The notes beneath the pieces were generated by a model. The model was not told the DNA's origin. It made no database searches and worked only from the letters and a program-made list of their open reading frames with translations. This document shows, piece after piece, positions 1 through 5,506 of a stretch of DNA of 11,477 bases (position 1 is its first letter; the number at the start of each line of letters is the position of its first letter). Where the stretch lies: positions 1 to 11,477 of the forward strand of contig JAVVEY010000089.1 in the NCBI GenBank assembly GCA_032250675.1, written 5' to 3'. The translations under genes were made by a program, and so were the position numbers. The stretch comes from Gaopeijia sp032250675 (GTDB lineage: Bacteria > Gemmatimonadota > Gemmatimonadetes > Longimicrobiales > Gaopeijiaceae).

Positions 1-222
1 CTCCTCCTCGGACCCGAGGAGGAGCTCGAACGCATAGATTCGCCGCTCCTTCCCCTCCCGCTTCGTCAGCGGGAGGATCGTCACGACGTCGAAGTGGTGG
101 TTGAAGCCGTCATTCGAGACGACGAGCGCGGGACGCCGCTCGCCTCCCTGCTCGCTCCCGACCCGGGGCTCGAGATCGACCCAGTAGAGTTCCCATCGTG
201 CCACCGGCCCGAGCCAGGCCAC
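1..222 (-). CDS. mazF: MazF/PemK-family toxin (partial, C-terminus beyond window)
   Basis: This is the N-terminal 74 codons of a MazF/PemK-type endoribonuclease toxin, a family that cleaves mRNA (some members also tRNA or rRNA) in the cytoplasm. The sequence reads WELYWVDLEPRVGSEQGGER, then RRPALVVSND and VVTILPLT. This is the classic MazF order: a first strand, the basic loop GSEQGGxRRPALVVSND, and a PLT strand. The family is about 110 residues long, so roughly a third is missing past the left edge. I chose the GTG at 222-220 because GGGGAG (236-231) lies 8 bases upstream, inside the last codons of the antitoxin. A second GTG at 204-202 is possible. The gap to the antitoxin stop is only 5 bases, so the two genes are almost certainly one operon. 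The family call is firm; whether the toxin is active cannot be judged without its C-terminus. Confidence 0.9.
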   Translation of the reverse strand, partial: MAWLGPVARWELYWVDLEPRVGSEQGGERRPALVVSNDGFNHHFDVVTILPLTKREGKERRIYAFELLLGSEEE

Positions 223-227
223 GCCGC

Positions 228-530
228 CTACTCCCCAGCGGCGAGCCCATCGCCGGTCGTGGACTCGAAGCGGGTCGACACGTCGTCCATCTCTCTGGTG
301 AAAACCTCGTCCGCAGCGGCAGCGGCGTAGTCTGCGTAGACGCGACGCCGCCGGAGCTCCCTCAGGGCGTCGATCAGCGCCTGCTCGACGAACTCGTTCT
401 GACTCTTCGCGGCGCCCTCTTCAACCGCGAGCTTGACCGCGTTCGCGACGGACGACCGGACCTGCCACCCCGTCTTGCGCGGCGCGTCCGGGGTTTCGAG
501 GGAGGATGCCGAATGCCGAACTGTGGTCAT
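228..530 (-). CDS. Ribbon-helix-helix antitoxin of the MazF pair
   Basis: This 100-residue protein is encoded immediately upstream of the toxin. Residues about 20-60 fit a ribbon-helix-helix DNA-binding fold: a short strand (GWQVRSS), helix A (ANAVKLAVEEG), a turn with Ser-Gln, and helix B (EFVEQALIDALRELRR). The remainder is a charged tail (DEVFTREMDDVSTRFE) of the kind antitoxins use to wrap and block MazF. Such proteins usually neutralise the toxin and repress their own promoter. The ATG at 530-528 is preceded by AGGAG (545-541), 10 bases away. The start region resembles the minus-strand start in copy B (ATG 1734-1732), where no intact antitoxin follows. It could also be described as CopG- or ParD-like; the pairing with MazF is by position. 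Confidence 0.8.
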   Translation of the reverse strand: MTTVRHSASSLETPDAPRKTGWQVRSSVANAVKLAVEEGAAKSQNEFVEQALIDALRELRRRRVYADYAAAAADEVFTREMDDVSTRFESTTGDGLAAGE

Positions 531-617
531 CGTGCGTTCACTCCTACGTTGAAGGTGCCACATATCTAACGACTCGAAGTGGAACCATGCAATGGTAGCA
601 CTAATGGTACCAGGACG
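531..617. promoter_or_regulatory. Divergent upstream region of the toxin-antitoxin operon
   Basis: This short stretch lies between the antitoxin start and the truncated plus-strand gene copy, and is AT-richer than its surroundings. On the minus strand TTGCAT (592-587) and TAGATA (568-563) are 18 bases apart, a weak sigma70-like pair. It also contains the inverted pair CCAT-gca-ATGG (585-595) and a 12-base-period direct repeat of AATGGTA (591-597 and 603-609). These are plausible operator half-sites for an autoregulating antitoxin. None of this is strong by itself. The region aligns with 1741-1827 in copy B, but those small repeats are not conserved there. Confidence 0.4.
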
Positions 618-805
618 GTGAGGGGGCGGCCCCCGGCGCGCGTCGTCCGCCTCGCGGCCCACCTCTCGGGCGTCGTTGGTGCGGGGGTCTGTCTCCTCTT
701 CGCCGCGGGCCTCACGATCCCGACATCGGACGAATTCCCCGACTCGCTCTGGGTCTCCTTCCACACCTTCTTCGTGGGCGCGGTGGTGGGCGACGACGAC
801 GCGCT
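606..805 (+). repeat. Direct repeat copy A (pairs with 1816-2015)
   Basis: These 200 bases match 1816-2015 at a constant offset of 1,210 bases. I see three mismatches, at 625, 782 and 788. Identity stops abruptly at 805/806. To the left, weaker but clear similarity continues through the divergent promoter to about position 510, including the region around the minus-strand start codons. The repeat therefore covers the divergent upstream region plus the beginning of the plus-strand gene. No target-site duplication or transposase is visible, so it looks like a segmental duplication or recombination product and not an insertion sequence. Confidence 0.95.
618..805 (+). pseudogene. Truncated 5' copy of the YiiX-like gene
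   Basis: This is a duplicate of the first ~62 codons of the intact gene at 1828-2466. It includes the N-terminal hydrophobic segment (LSGVVGAGVCLLFAAGL) and the following SDEFPDSLWVSFHTFF. It stops just after VVGDDDAL, where the sequence changes to unrelated DNA. The frame runs on through that DNA to a stop at 917 without any recognisable domain. The regions around His95 and Cys179 of the full gene are absent, so it cannot encode the enzyme. A membrane-anchored short peptide could in principle still be made (upstream in-frame GTG at 579). I regard it as a broken fragment. Confidence 0.8.
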
Positions 806-1030
806 CTCGACACCCTCGTACCCTGCACGACGTCGGTCGTCCTGGAGCGGATCGACAGCGCGAACGCCTACGAACTTGCGGGAACGATCGAGCCACCTCC
901 CGGTCGGCGGACCGTAGACACGTCCGGGGCCGGAGAGCACCGGATCGTCGGCTCATCTCCTGTCACCTCCGGAGGAACACGCACGCAAGAACACCGGCCA
1001 GGCGCGCATCGCACTCCTCCGCAGGTTCGG
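806..1030. other. Unexplained stretch after the repeat breakpoint
   Basis: About 225 bases lie between the end of repeat copy A and the stop codon of the small secreted gene. No complete gene is evident. Plus-strand frame 2 reads a gene-like stretch (SVVLERIDSANAYELAGTIE, about 824-883) with fairly high GC at third positions, but there is no start, domain or conserved end. It may be a remnant of a lost gene. A 10-base perfect palindrome, CCTCCGGAGG, sits at 966-975. I could not assign a function to it. Confidence 0.35.
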
Positions 1031-1480
1031 TCAGTACACGACTCCGCCGACCTTGTTCAGGTCGAGGTCGTAGCTGGCGTACCGTTCCGGCATCAACGGG
1101 AGAGGTCCTCGTTCCGGGATCTTCGTATAGGTAAGGGCCAGGATGTAACGGTCGCCGATCTGGTAGAAGACGACCGTGTTGGGTGCGTTCGGCCCGCGAA
1201 CGTGGTACGCCGTCGGGACCTCCCGGAAGAGCGACGCGCAGACACGGACGTCCTCCGGTTCGTCTCCGAGCAGGCGGAGCGGCTCGCCGGTGACGTGGGT
1301 TACGCCGAGCGCCTCCTGTTCGCCGCGCTTCGTCTCGGAGTGCAGCAGATGGTCCACGAACCGTCGCACGGAGGGCTCGTCCGCAGGGCACGGCCCCGGT
1401 GTGGCGTGCTCCTGCGCGTCGGCCACACCAGCCGAGAGGCCGAGGACCACACAAGCGACGGCACCGCGCCACACGCGCAT
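1031..1480 (-). CDS. Small secreted protein, unknown function
   Basis: This 149-residue protein begins with a clear Sec signal peptide (MRVWRGAVACVVLGLSAGVADA), with predicted cleavage before QEHATPG. The mature part is about 127 residues and holds two cysteines (Cys31 and Cys81), which could form a disulfide in the periplasm. It ends in a strand-rich section (VVFYQIGDRYILALTYTKI ... YDLDLNKVGGVVY). I do not recognise a family. The ATG at 1480-1478 is preferred over the GTG one codon upstream because GGAGG (1491-1487) is 6 bases from it. The start overlaps by one base the TGA of a degenerate upstream frame (1480-1734), an arrangement typical of translational coupling. A signal peptide, a good ribosome site and gene-like codon use make it a real gene. 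Confidence 0.75.
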   Translation of the reverse strand: MRVWRGAVACVVLGLSAGVADAQEHATPGPCPADEPSVRRFVDHLLHSETKRGEQEALGVTHVTGEPLRLLGDEPEDVRVCASLFREVPTAYHVRGPNAPNTVVFYQIGDRYILALTYTKIPERGPLPLMPERYASYDLDLNKVGGVVY

Positions 1481-1734
1481 CACGCTCCTCCTTCGAAGGC
1501 TGGAGAGGTCACATCACAACGGTCGAACTTCATTCCTTCCGGATCGTCTGTGGTAAATCGATGTACACCATCGGCCTCCAGGATGATTCCCGCGACTTCC
1601 CGCTCCGGGTAGCTCCGCCCCGCTCGACGATGACACCCATGCGCTCGCGCCGGTCCGCGAAGTCTGCTTGGGGAAGGCGCCGGAGACGCGGACGCCCCCC
1701 GGCAACCCCGTGCCGGATACCGAGCTGTGACCAT
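1480..1734 (-). pseudogene. Degenerate minus-strand ORF in copy B, upstream of the secreted protein
   Basis: An open frame of 84 codons runs from ATG 1734-1732 to TGA 1482-1480. Its first eight codons (MVTARYPA) match the antitoxin start MTTVRHSA at the DNA level, as does the upstream sequence. The ribosome site AGGAG of the antitoxin reads AGGCG here. After that the middle is low-complexity Arg/Ala/Pro/Ser, typical of out-of-frame GC-rich DNA. Another minus frame there looks more protein-like (ADFADRRERMGVIVERGG). The last 40 codons of the main frame look natural again (VAGIILEADGVHRFTTDDPE). This pattern fits a gene broken by one or more frameshifts. The family is unknown, and it does not retain the antitoxin's helices. 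Confidence 0.45.
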
Positions 1735-1786
1735 CGTGCCCGCACGCCTACGTTTACGTGGAAGTTTCCACCGATCGAACCACTCG

Positions 1787-1831
1787 AAGGAGGACCACGC
1801 AGTGGCACGCTTGTGGGTACCAGGACGGTGA
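1787..1831 (+). promoter_or_regulatory. Strong ribosome site with a nine-codon leader ending on the next start
   Basis: AAGGAGG (1787-1793) is the best Shine-Dalgarno sequence in this region. Eight bases later a GTG (1802-1804) opens a nine-codon frame, VARLWVPGR, whose TGA (1829-1831) overlaps the GTG at 1828-1830 of the YiiX-like gene. This could be a leader peptide coupled to the downstream gene. It could instead be the scar of an indel that shifted the original start out of frame. Copy A keeps the overlapping GTG/TGA and an ATG (604-606) five codons before that TGA, but lacks the AAGGAGG. Confidence 0.4.
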
Positions 1832-2015
1832 GGGAGCGGCCCCCGGCGCGCGTCGTCCGCCTCGCGGCCCACCTCTCGGGCGTCGTTGGTGCGGGGGTCT
1901 GTCTCCTCTTCGCCGCGGGCCTCACGATCCCGACATCGGACGAATTCCCCGACTCGCTCTGGGTCTCCTTCCACACCTTCTTCGTGGGCGCCGTGGTCGG
2001 CGACGACGACGCGCT
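1816..2015 (+). repeat. Direct repeat copy B (pairs with 606-805)
   Basis: This is the second copy of the 200-base repeat, differing from copy A at three positions (1835, 1992 and 1998). Here it continues without a break into the complete YiiX-like gene, so copy B is the likely source and copy A the fragment. Similarity to the left, in the divergent upstream region, is visibly lower than inside the repeat, roughly three bases in four by eye. That drop from near identity to moderate similarity suggests that a recent duplication or conversion tract ended near 1816. Confidence 0.95.
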
Positions 2016-2466
2016 TCCCGAGGAGCACGATCCGGAGTGGATGGAGCGCGCGCGTCCCGGTGACGTCCTCTTCATGTCGCGGGGGAAGACGCCGTGGGGG
2101 CGGTGGACGCATGTGGCCATGGTGGTGCGTGCTCCCGACGACGCCACCTGGGTCGAGCCGGGGAGCATCGCGGTCCTCGATTCGGGGATCTTCGGAGGGA
2201 TCTATCTCCAGCCCCTCTCCGCCTTCCGCGAGTGGCCCCGCGTCGTGATACGGCGTGCCACCGACGATCCGGAGGTCGCGCGGCGACTCTCGGATGCGGC
2301 GGTGGAGCAGCGGGACGGGGTTTTTGCTGCGGTGACGCTCGGGCGAGCCCCCTACTCGAACTGCACCAAGGTGGCGATCGACGCCTTGCGCTCCGAGGGG
2401 TTCGATCCGGAGATCTCGGGGTGGTGGGTGCCCGATGAGCTCTTCCGGAGCGAGGTCTGGCAGTGA
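1828..2466 (+). CDS. Membrane-anchored permuted NlpC/P60 (YiiX/DUF830-like) cysteine hydrolase
   Basis: This 212-residue protein has one N-terminal hydrophobic segment (about residues 16-34), so it is probably anchored with its catalytic part outside the cytoplasm. Next comes RPGDVLFMSRG with WTHVAMVV (His95), then YSNCTKVA with Cys179. This His-before-Cys order is that of circularly permuted NlpC/P60 (YiiX/YebB, LRAT-like) thiol hydrolases, which act on amide or thioester bonds in cell-wall peptides or lipids. The substrate cannot be read from the sequence. The start is uncertain: GTG 1828 overlaps the TGA of a short leader, and GTG 1813 is an in-frame alternative. The stop overlaps the start of the next gene. 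Its 5' end is duplicated at 606-805. Confidence 0.75.
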   Translation: MRERPPARVVRLAAHLSGVVGAGVCLLFAAGLTIPTSDEFPDSLWVSFHTFFVGAVVGDDDALPEEHDPEWMERARPGDVLFMSRGKTPWGRWTHVAMVVRAPDDATWVEPGSIAVLDSGIFGGIYLQPLSAFREWPRVVIRRATDDPEVARRLSDAAVEQRDGVFAAVTLGRAPYSNCTKVAIDALRSEGFDPEISGWWVPDELFRSEVWQ

Positions 2467-2975
2467 TGAGGGTCTGGCGCGCCTGGGCGGCGCTCTGCCT
2501 CGTGGCGGGGGTCGTCCTCGTGCCCCTCTTCCTCGAGGTCTTCTCCGGAGGCTCGCCCGCACGCTTCCTCGCCCTCCCGCTTCGGTACGTCTGGGCCTTC
2601 GCGCTCGCGCTCCCGATCCTTCGCGCGGGGTGGATTCCGGTGCGGCCTCTGGCGATCGTGCTCGTGGGGCTCACCGGTACGATCAGCGCGATCACCCTCG
2701 CCGAGCTCTCCGGATGGATCTTCACCCACCCGGGGTGGTTCCTGGCGCTCGAGTGGTGGCAACGCCCGATCTACCCGTGGATCGAGGCGTTCCTTCCGCG
2801 GGGACGGATCCTCGATCGCCCTCTCTATCTCTGGATCACCTCGATCTGGAACGGTGTGGAGGGTGCGGCGCTGGCGCACTACCTCTTCTGGCACGTCCGC
2901 CCCGGACTCCCCGCGCGCGCTTCCAACTCGACCCTGTCCACCTCGATCCCGCCCACCCCGAGCCACTCCCGATGA
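2466..2975 (+). CDS. Small integral membrane protein, unknown function
   Basis: This 169-residue protein has about four hydrophobic segments: AALCLVAGVVLVPLFLEVF, LPLRYVWAFALALPILRAG, LAIVLVGLTGTISAITLAEL, and a weaker stretch around WFLALEWW and YLWITSIWNGVEGAALAHYLFW. It ends in a polar Ser/Thr/Pro-rich tail (ASNSTLSTSIPPTPSHSR). I recognise no family. The ATG at 2466 overlaps the previous TGA by one base (TGATG); the GTG at 2463 just before it is an alternative start. The 3' end overlaps the SDR start. The tight coupling implies joint expression with the hydrolase and SDR and perhaps a shared envelope role, which is inference only. Confidence 0.75.
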   Translation: MRVWRAWAALCLVAGVVLVPLFLEVFSGGSPARFLALPLRYVWAFALALPILRAGWIPVRPLAIVLVGLTGTISAITLAELSGWIFTHPGWFLALEWWQRPIYPWIEAFLPRGRILDRPLYLWITSIWNGVEGAALAHYLFWHVRPGLPARASNSTLSTSIPPTPSHSR

Positions 2976-3721
2976 TGACCTCCTCGTCGCCACCCGAGCC
3001 CTCCCCCGCCGCCCTCGTCACCGGAGGGGGCGTGCGCCTCGGACGAGCGATCACCCTCGCCCTCGCCGAGGCGGGGTACGATCTCGTGATCAACTATCGC
3101 TCCTCGGAGGGTCCCGCCCGCGAGACGGCAGAGGAGGTCGAGGCGCTGGGGCGTCGGGCGTGGACGATCCAGGGGGATCTGGCCGAGCCCGCGACCGCCG
3201 GGGCGCTCGCCGAGGCGGTCCGGGCGGGGCCGGGTCGCCTCGACCTCCTCGTGAACAGCGCGGCGAGCTTCGATGCCACGCCGCTCCTCGAAGCCGACGC
3301 AGAGGGGTGGGACGCCGTCCTCGCGGTGAACACCCGCGGCCCTCACCTCCTCACGCGGGCGTGCGCCGACCTCCTTCGCGAAACGAGCGGCGCCGTCGTG
3401 AATATCGCCGACCACATGGGGATCGTCCCCCGGGTGCGGTACGGCGCGCACTCTGTCTCGAAGGGCGCGCTCATCCACCTGACCCGAACGCAGGCGCTCG
3501 CGCTCGCTCCCGAGGTTCGGGTCAACGCGATCGCGCCCGGACTCGTGCTGCCGCCCGACGAGATGGACGACGAGAAGCTCGACGCGGAGCTCTCGCGTGT
3601 CCCGCTCGCGCGCGCGGGCTCACCCCGCGATGTCACCGACGCCGTCCTCTTCCTCGCGCGGGCAGAGTTCGTCACCGGCCACCTCCTCGTCGTGGATGGC
3701 GGTCAGACGCTGCGGGGGTGA
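2972..3721 (+). CDS. SDR-family oxidoreductase, pteridine-reductase-like, catalytic Tyr replaced by His
   Basis: This 249-residue Rossmann-fold protein has the normal length for a classical short-chain dehydrogenase/reductase. Motifs are the cofactor loop TGGGVRLG (17-24), the basic INYRSS strand end suggesting NADPH, LVNSAAS in the NNAG position, VNIADHM with Asp147, and a C-terminal VTGHLLVVDGGQTL. The RVNAIAPGL and LPPDEM segments resemble pteridine reductases (PTR1, FolM), which reduce biopterin or dihydrofolate. Aligned on PTR1 spacing (Asp181, Tyr191, Tyr194, Lys198) the residues here are Asp147, Tyr157, His160 and Lys164. The usual catalytic Tyr of YxxxK is therefore His (codon CAC at 3449-3451). 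The ATG at 2972 lies across the preceding TGA (ATGATGA); the second ATG at 2975 is equally possible. The SDR call is sure, the substrate is not. Confidence 0.88.
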   Translation: MMTSSSPPEPSPAALVTGGGVRLGRAITLALAEAGYDLVINYRSSEGPARETAEEVEALGRRAWTIQGDLAEPATAGALAEAVRAGPGRLDLLVNSAASFDATPLLEADAEGWDAVLAVNTRGPHLLTRACADLLRETSGAVVNIADHMGIVPRVRYGAHSVSKGALIHLTRTQALALAPEVRVNAIAPGLVLPPDEMDDEKLDAELSRVPLARAGSPRDVTDAVLFLARAEFVTGHLLVVDGGQTLRG

Positions 3722-3807
3722 GCAACGCCGCCCCCTTGCACGCCGGGTCCGCGGCGGGGAAGTTGCCGCTGCCCCACCGCCCCTCCCGTGAACCGTTGGA
3801 GTCCATC

Positions 3808-5427
3808 GTGATCCGTCGTACCCTCGCTGCCGTCGCTCTCCTGGGCGTCCTCGTCGCCCCCCTGACCGCCCAGATTCCGCAGACCTCCTTCGAGCGGAAT
3901 GGCGGCACCGAGTACACGCCGCACCTCGAGATGTGGGAGTACCTCCAGGACATCGCCGAGCAGACGACGGTCATGTATCTGTCGAGCTACGGCGAGAGCT
4001 TCGAGGGGCGCGAGCTCCCGTATCTCGTCTTCAGCAAGCCGCGCGTGAGCACGCCCCAGGAGGCGTGGTCGCTCGGCAAGCCGATCCTCTTCTTCAACGC
4101 CAATGTGCACGGGGGTGAACGGACGCTGCGCGAGAGCCTCCTGATCCTGGCGCGCGAACTCGCGACCGAGGGAACCGAGCCGAATCGACTCCTCGAGGAG
4201 GTCACCCTCGTGATGGCGCCGCAGATCAACCCGGACGGCTTCGAGGCGGAGCCGCGCTCCACGCGCGGCAATTCGTGGGGGATCGACATGAACCGCGACT
4301 GGGTCAAGCGCGAACAGGCGGCGCTGGCGAACTACGGCCTGCTGATCAACGAGTGGGCGCCGCACCTCCTCGTCGATGGCCACAACGGCGGATCCTTCCC
4401 CTACCACATCACCTACCAGTGCACTTCGCACCCGGCGGCAGAGGCGGCGCTCACCGAGTGGTGTGACTTCGGGATCTTTCCGGCGATCGACGAGCGCGTC
4501 ACGGCGGCGGGGTACAAGTCGTGGTTCTACACCGGAGGCAACGAGACCGAGTGGCGCGGCGGCGGATCGCAGGTCCGCATCGGCCGCAACTACAACGGCG
4601 TGGTGAACACGGTAGGGATCCTCTTCGAGTCGCCGGGATGGCAGGAGGACCAGGCAGCGGCGGCTGACGCCGGGAAGCTCGCCTACATCGAGGTCATGGC
4701 GCACTCGGCGGAGAATGCCGAGGCGCTCACCACGATGGTCCGCGCCGCCCGCGTCGAGACGATTCAGGCGGGGATGCGCGCCGAGGGCCGGATTCCGGTC
4801 CTCGTGGAGAACAACGACTACGAGCCGCAGGACCGCACGATCACCTACGAGATCCTCGACCCGGAGTACGACGGCCCGCGCGACGAGGCCGATCCCTTCG
4901 AGGATGTGATCACCGTCACCAACGATCGCCTCCTGACGAAGGCGGTCGTGCGGGGATATCGCGACCTCCCCTACGCCTACATCCTCCCGCGGCAGGCGAT
5001 CGACGCCGTCGCGATGCTCCGGCGCAACGGGATCACCGTGGAGCAGCTGACGCGACCCGCCACCCTCGACACCGAGGCGTACCTGATCGAGGGCGTGAGC
5101 TTCGAGAGCGAGTACGACCACGCCGCCTCGGTGGAGCTCGATGTGGCGGACGCTCCGGTGCAGTTGAGTGGAGAGACGTATCCGGCCGGCACCTACGTCG
5201 TGCGCACGGGCCAGATGCGGGGCCGCCTCGTGGCGCACATGCTCGAGCCGGAGACCGAGGACAACGTCATCAAGTGGAACACGATGGACGCGCTCCTCCC
5301 GCTCCACGAGGTGATCACCGGTGAGGCGGCACCCCGGACCCGCTTCGGCGGGGATCCGGGTCCGCCGATCGTTCCGATCCACAAGCTCATGACCCCCACC
5401 GCGCTCCCGCTCCGGATCGCCCGATGA
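3808..5427 (+). CDS. Secreted M14-family zinc carboxypeptidase
   Basis: This 539-residue protein is exported by a Sec signal peptide (VIRRTLAAVALLGVLVAPLTA, cleavage before QIPQ). The M14 fold follows with all the hallmarks: the zinc ligands His101 and Glu104 in NVHGGERT, NPDG, the substrate carboxylate Arg163 in GIDMNRDW, the third zinc ligand His192 in DGHNGG, and the catalytic Glu274 in FESPGW. It is therefore likely an active metallocarboxypeptidase in the periplasm or medium. About 260 residues beyond Glu274 make it longer than a basic M14 domain; I do not recognise the extension. I chose the GTG at 3808 because GGAG (3798-3801) lies 6 bases upstream and it starts the signal peptide exactly. 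It begins 86 bases after the SDR gene and may share its transcript. The exact substrate is unknown. Confidence 0.92.
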   Translation: MIRRTLAAVALLGVLVAPLTAQIPQTSFERNGGTEYTPHLEMWEYLQDIAEQTTVMYLSSYGESFEGRELPYLVFSKPRVSTPQEAWSLGKPILFFNANVHGGERTLRESLLILARELATEGTEPNRLLEEVTLVMAPQINPDGFEAEPRSTRGNSWGIDMNRDWVKREQAALANYGLLINEWAPHLLVDGHNGGSFPYHITYQCTSHPAAEAALTEWCDFGIFPAIDERVTAAGYKSWFYTGGNETEWRGGGSQVRIGRNYNGVVNTVGILFESPGWQEDQAAAADAGKLAYIEVMAHSAENAEALTTMVRAARVETIQAGMRAEGRIPVLVENNDYEPQDRTITYEILDPEYDGPRDEADPFEDVITVTNDRLLTKAVVRGYRDLPYAYILPRQAIDAVAMLRRNGITVEQLTRPATLDTEAYLIEGVSFESEYDHAASVELDVADAPVQLSGETYPAGTYVVRTGQMRGRLVAHMLEPETEDNVIKWNTMDALLPLHEVITGEAAPRTRFGGDPGPPIVPIHKLMTPTALPLRIAR

Positions 5428-5433
5428 GGGCGT

Positions 5434-5506
5434 CGGCGCACGACGCGCGGTGATGGGGCCGGCGCGCGGCGAGACGTGACGGGGCCGGGGCACCACGCGA
5501 CGGAGC
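5434..5506 (+). repeat. Short imperfect tandem repeat around the next gene's start
   Basis: Three imperfect units begin CGGCGC or CGGGGC and end GGGGC or GGAGC: 5434-5459 (26 bases), 5460-5485 (26) and 5486-5506 (21). They fill the gap after the carboxypeptidase gene and run into the first codons of the Dph6-like gene. Residues 2-11 of that protein may therefore be repeat-derived and not conserved. The GC-rich background makes some chance similarity likely, so confidence is limited. Confidence 0.45.

Noticed and set aside
966..975. The palindrome CCTCCGGAGG as an operator or attachment site
   Set aside because: It is short, GC-rich and isolated, with no second copy nearby, so it is compatible with chance.
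1399..1827. An extension of the YiiX-like gene to an upstream start near 1399
   Set aside because: The extra ~143 codons are Arg-rich, antisense to a secreted protein and a pseudogene, and not supported by a ribosome site. The protein fold begins after 1828.
606..2015. The 1.2-kb spaced direct repeats as ends of a transposable element
   Set aside because: There is no transposase between them, no terminal inverted repeats and no target-site duplication. The repeat is coding plus promoter sequence.
1478..2485. Similar starts MRVWRG (minus, 1480) and MRVWRA (plus, 2466), both at TGATG overlaps
   Set aside because: The similarity covers only about 19 bases, and the proteins differ completely afterwards. 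I judge it chance or convergent signal-segment sequence.
3722..3807. A possible rho-independent terminator between the SDR and the carboxypeptidase
   Set aside because: The GCCGCC and GCGGCG blocks do not pair into a continuous stem, and no T-run follows.
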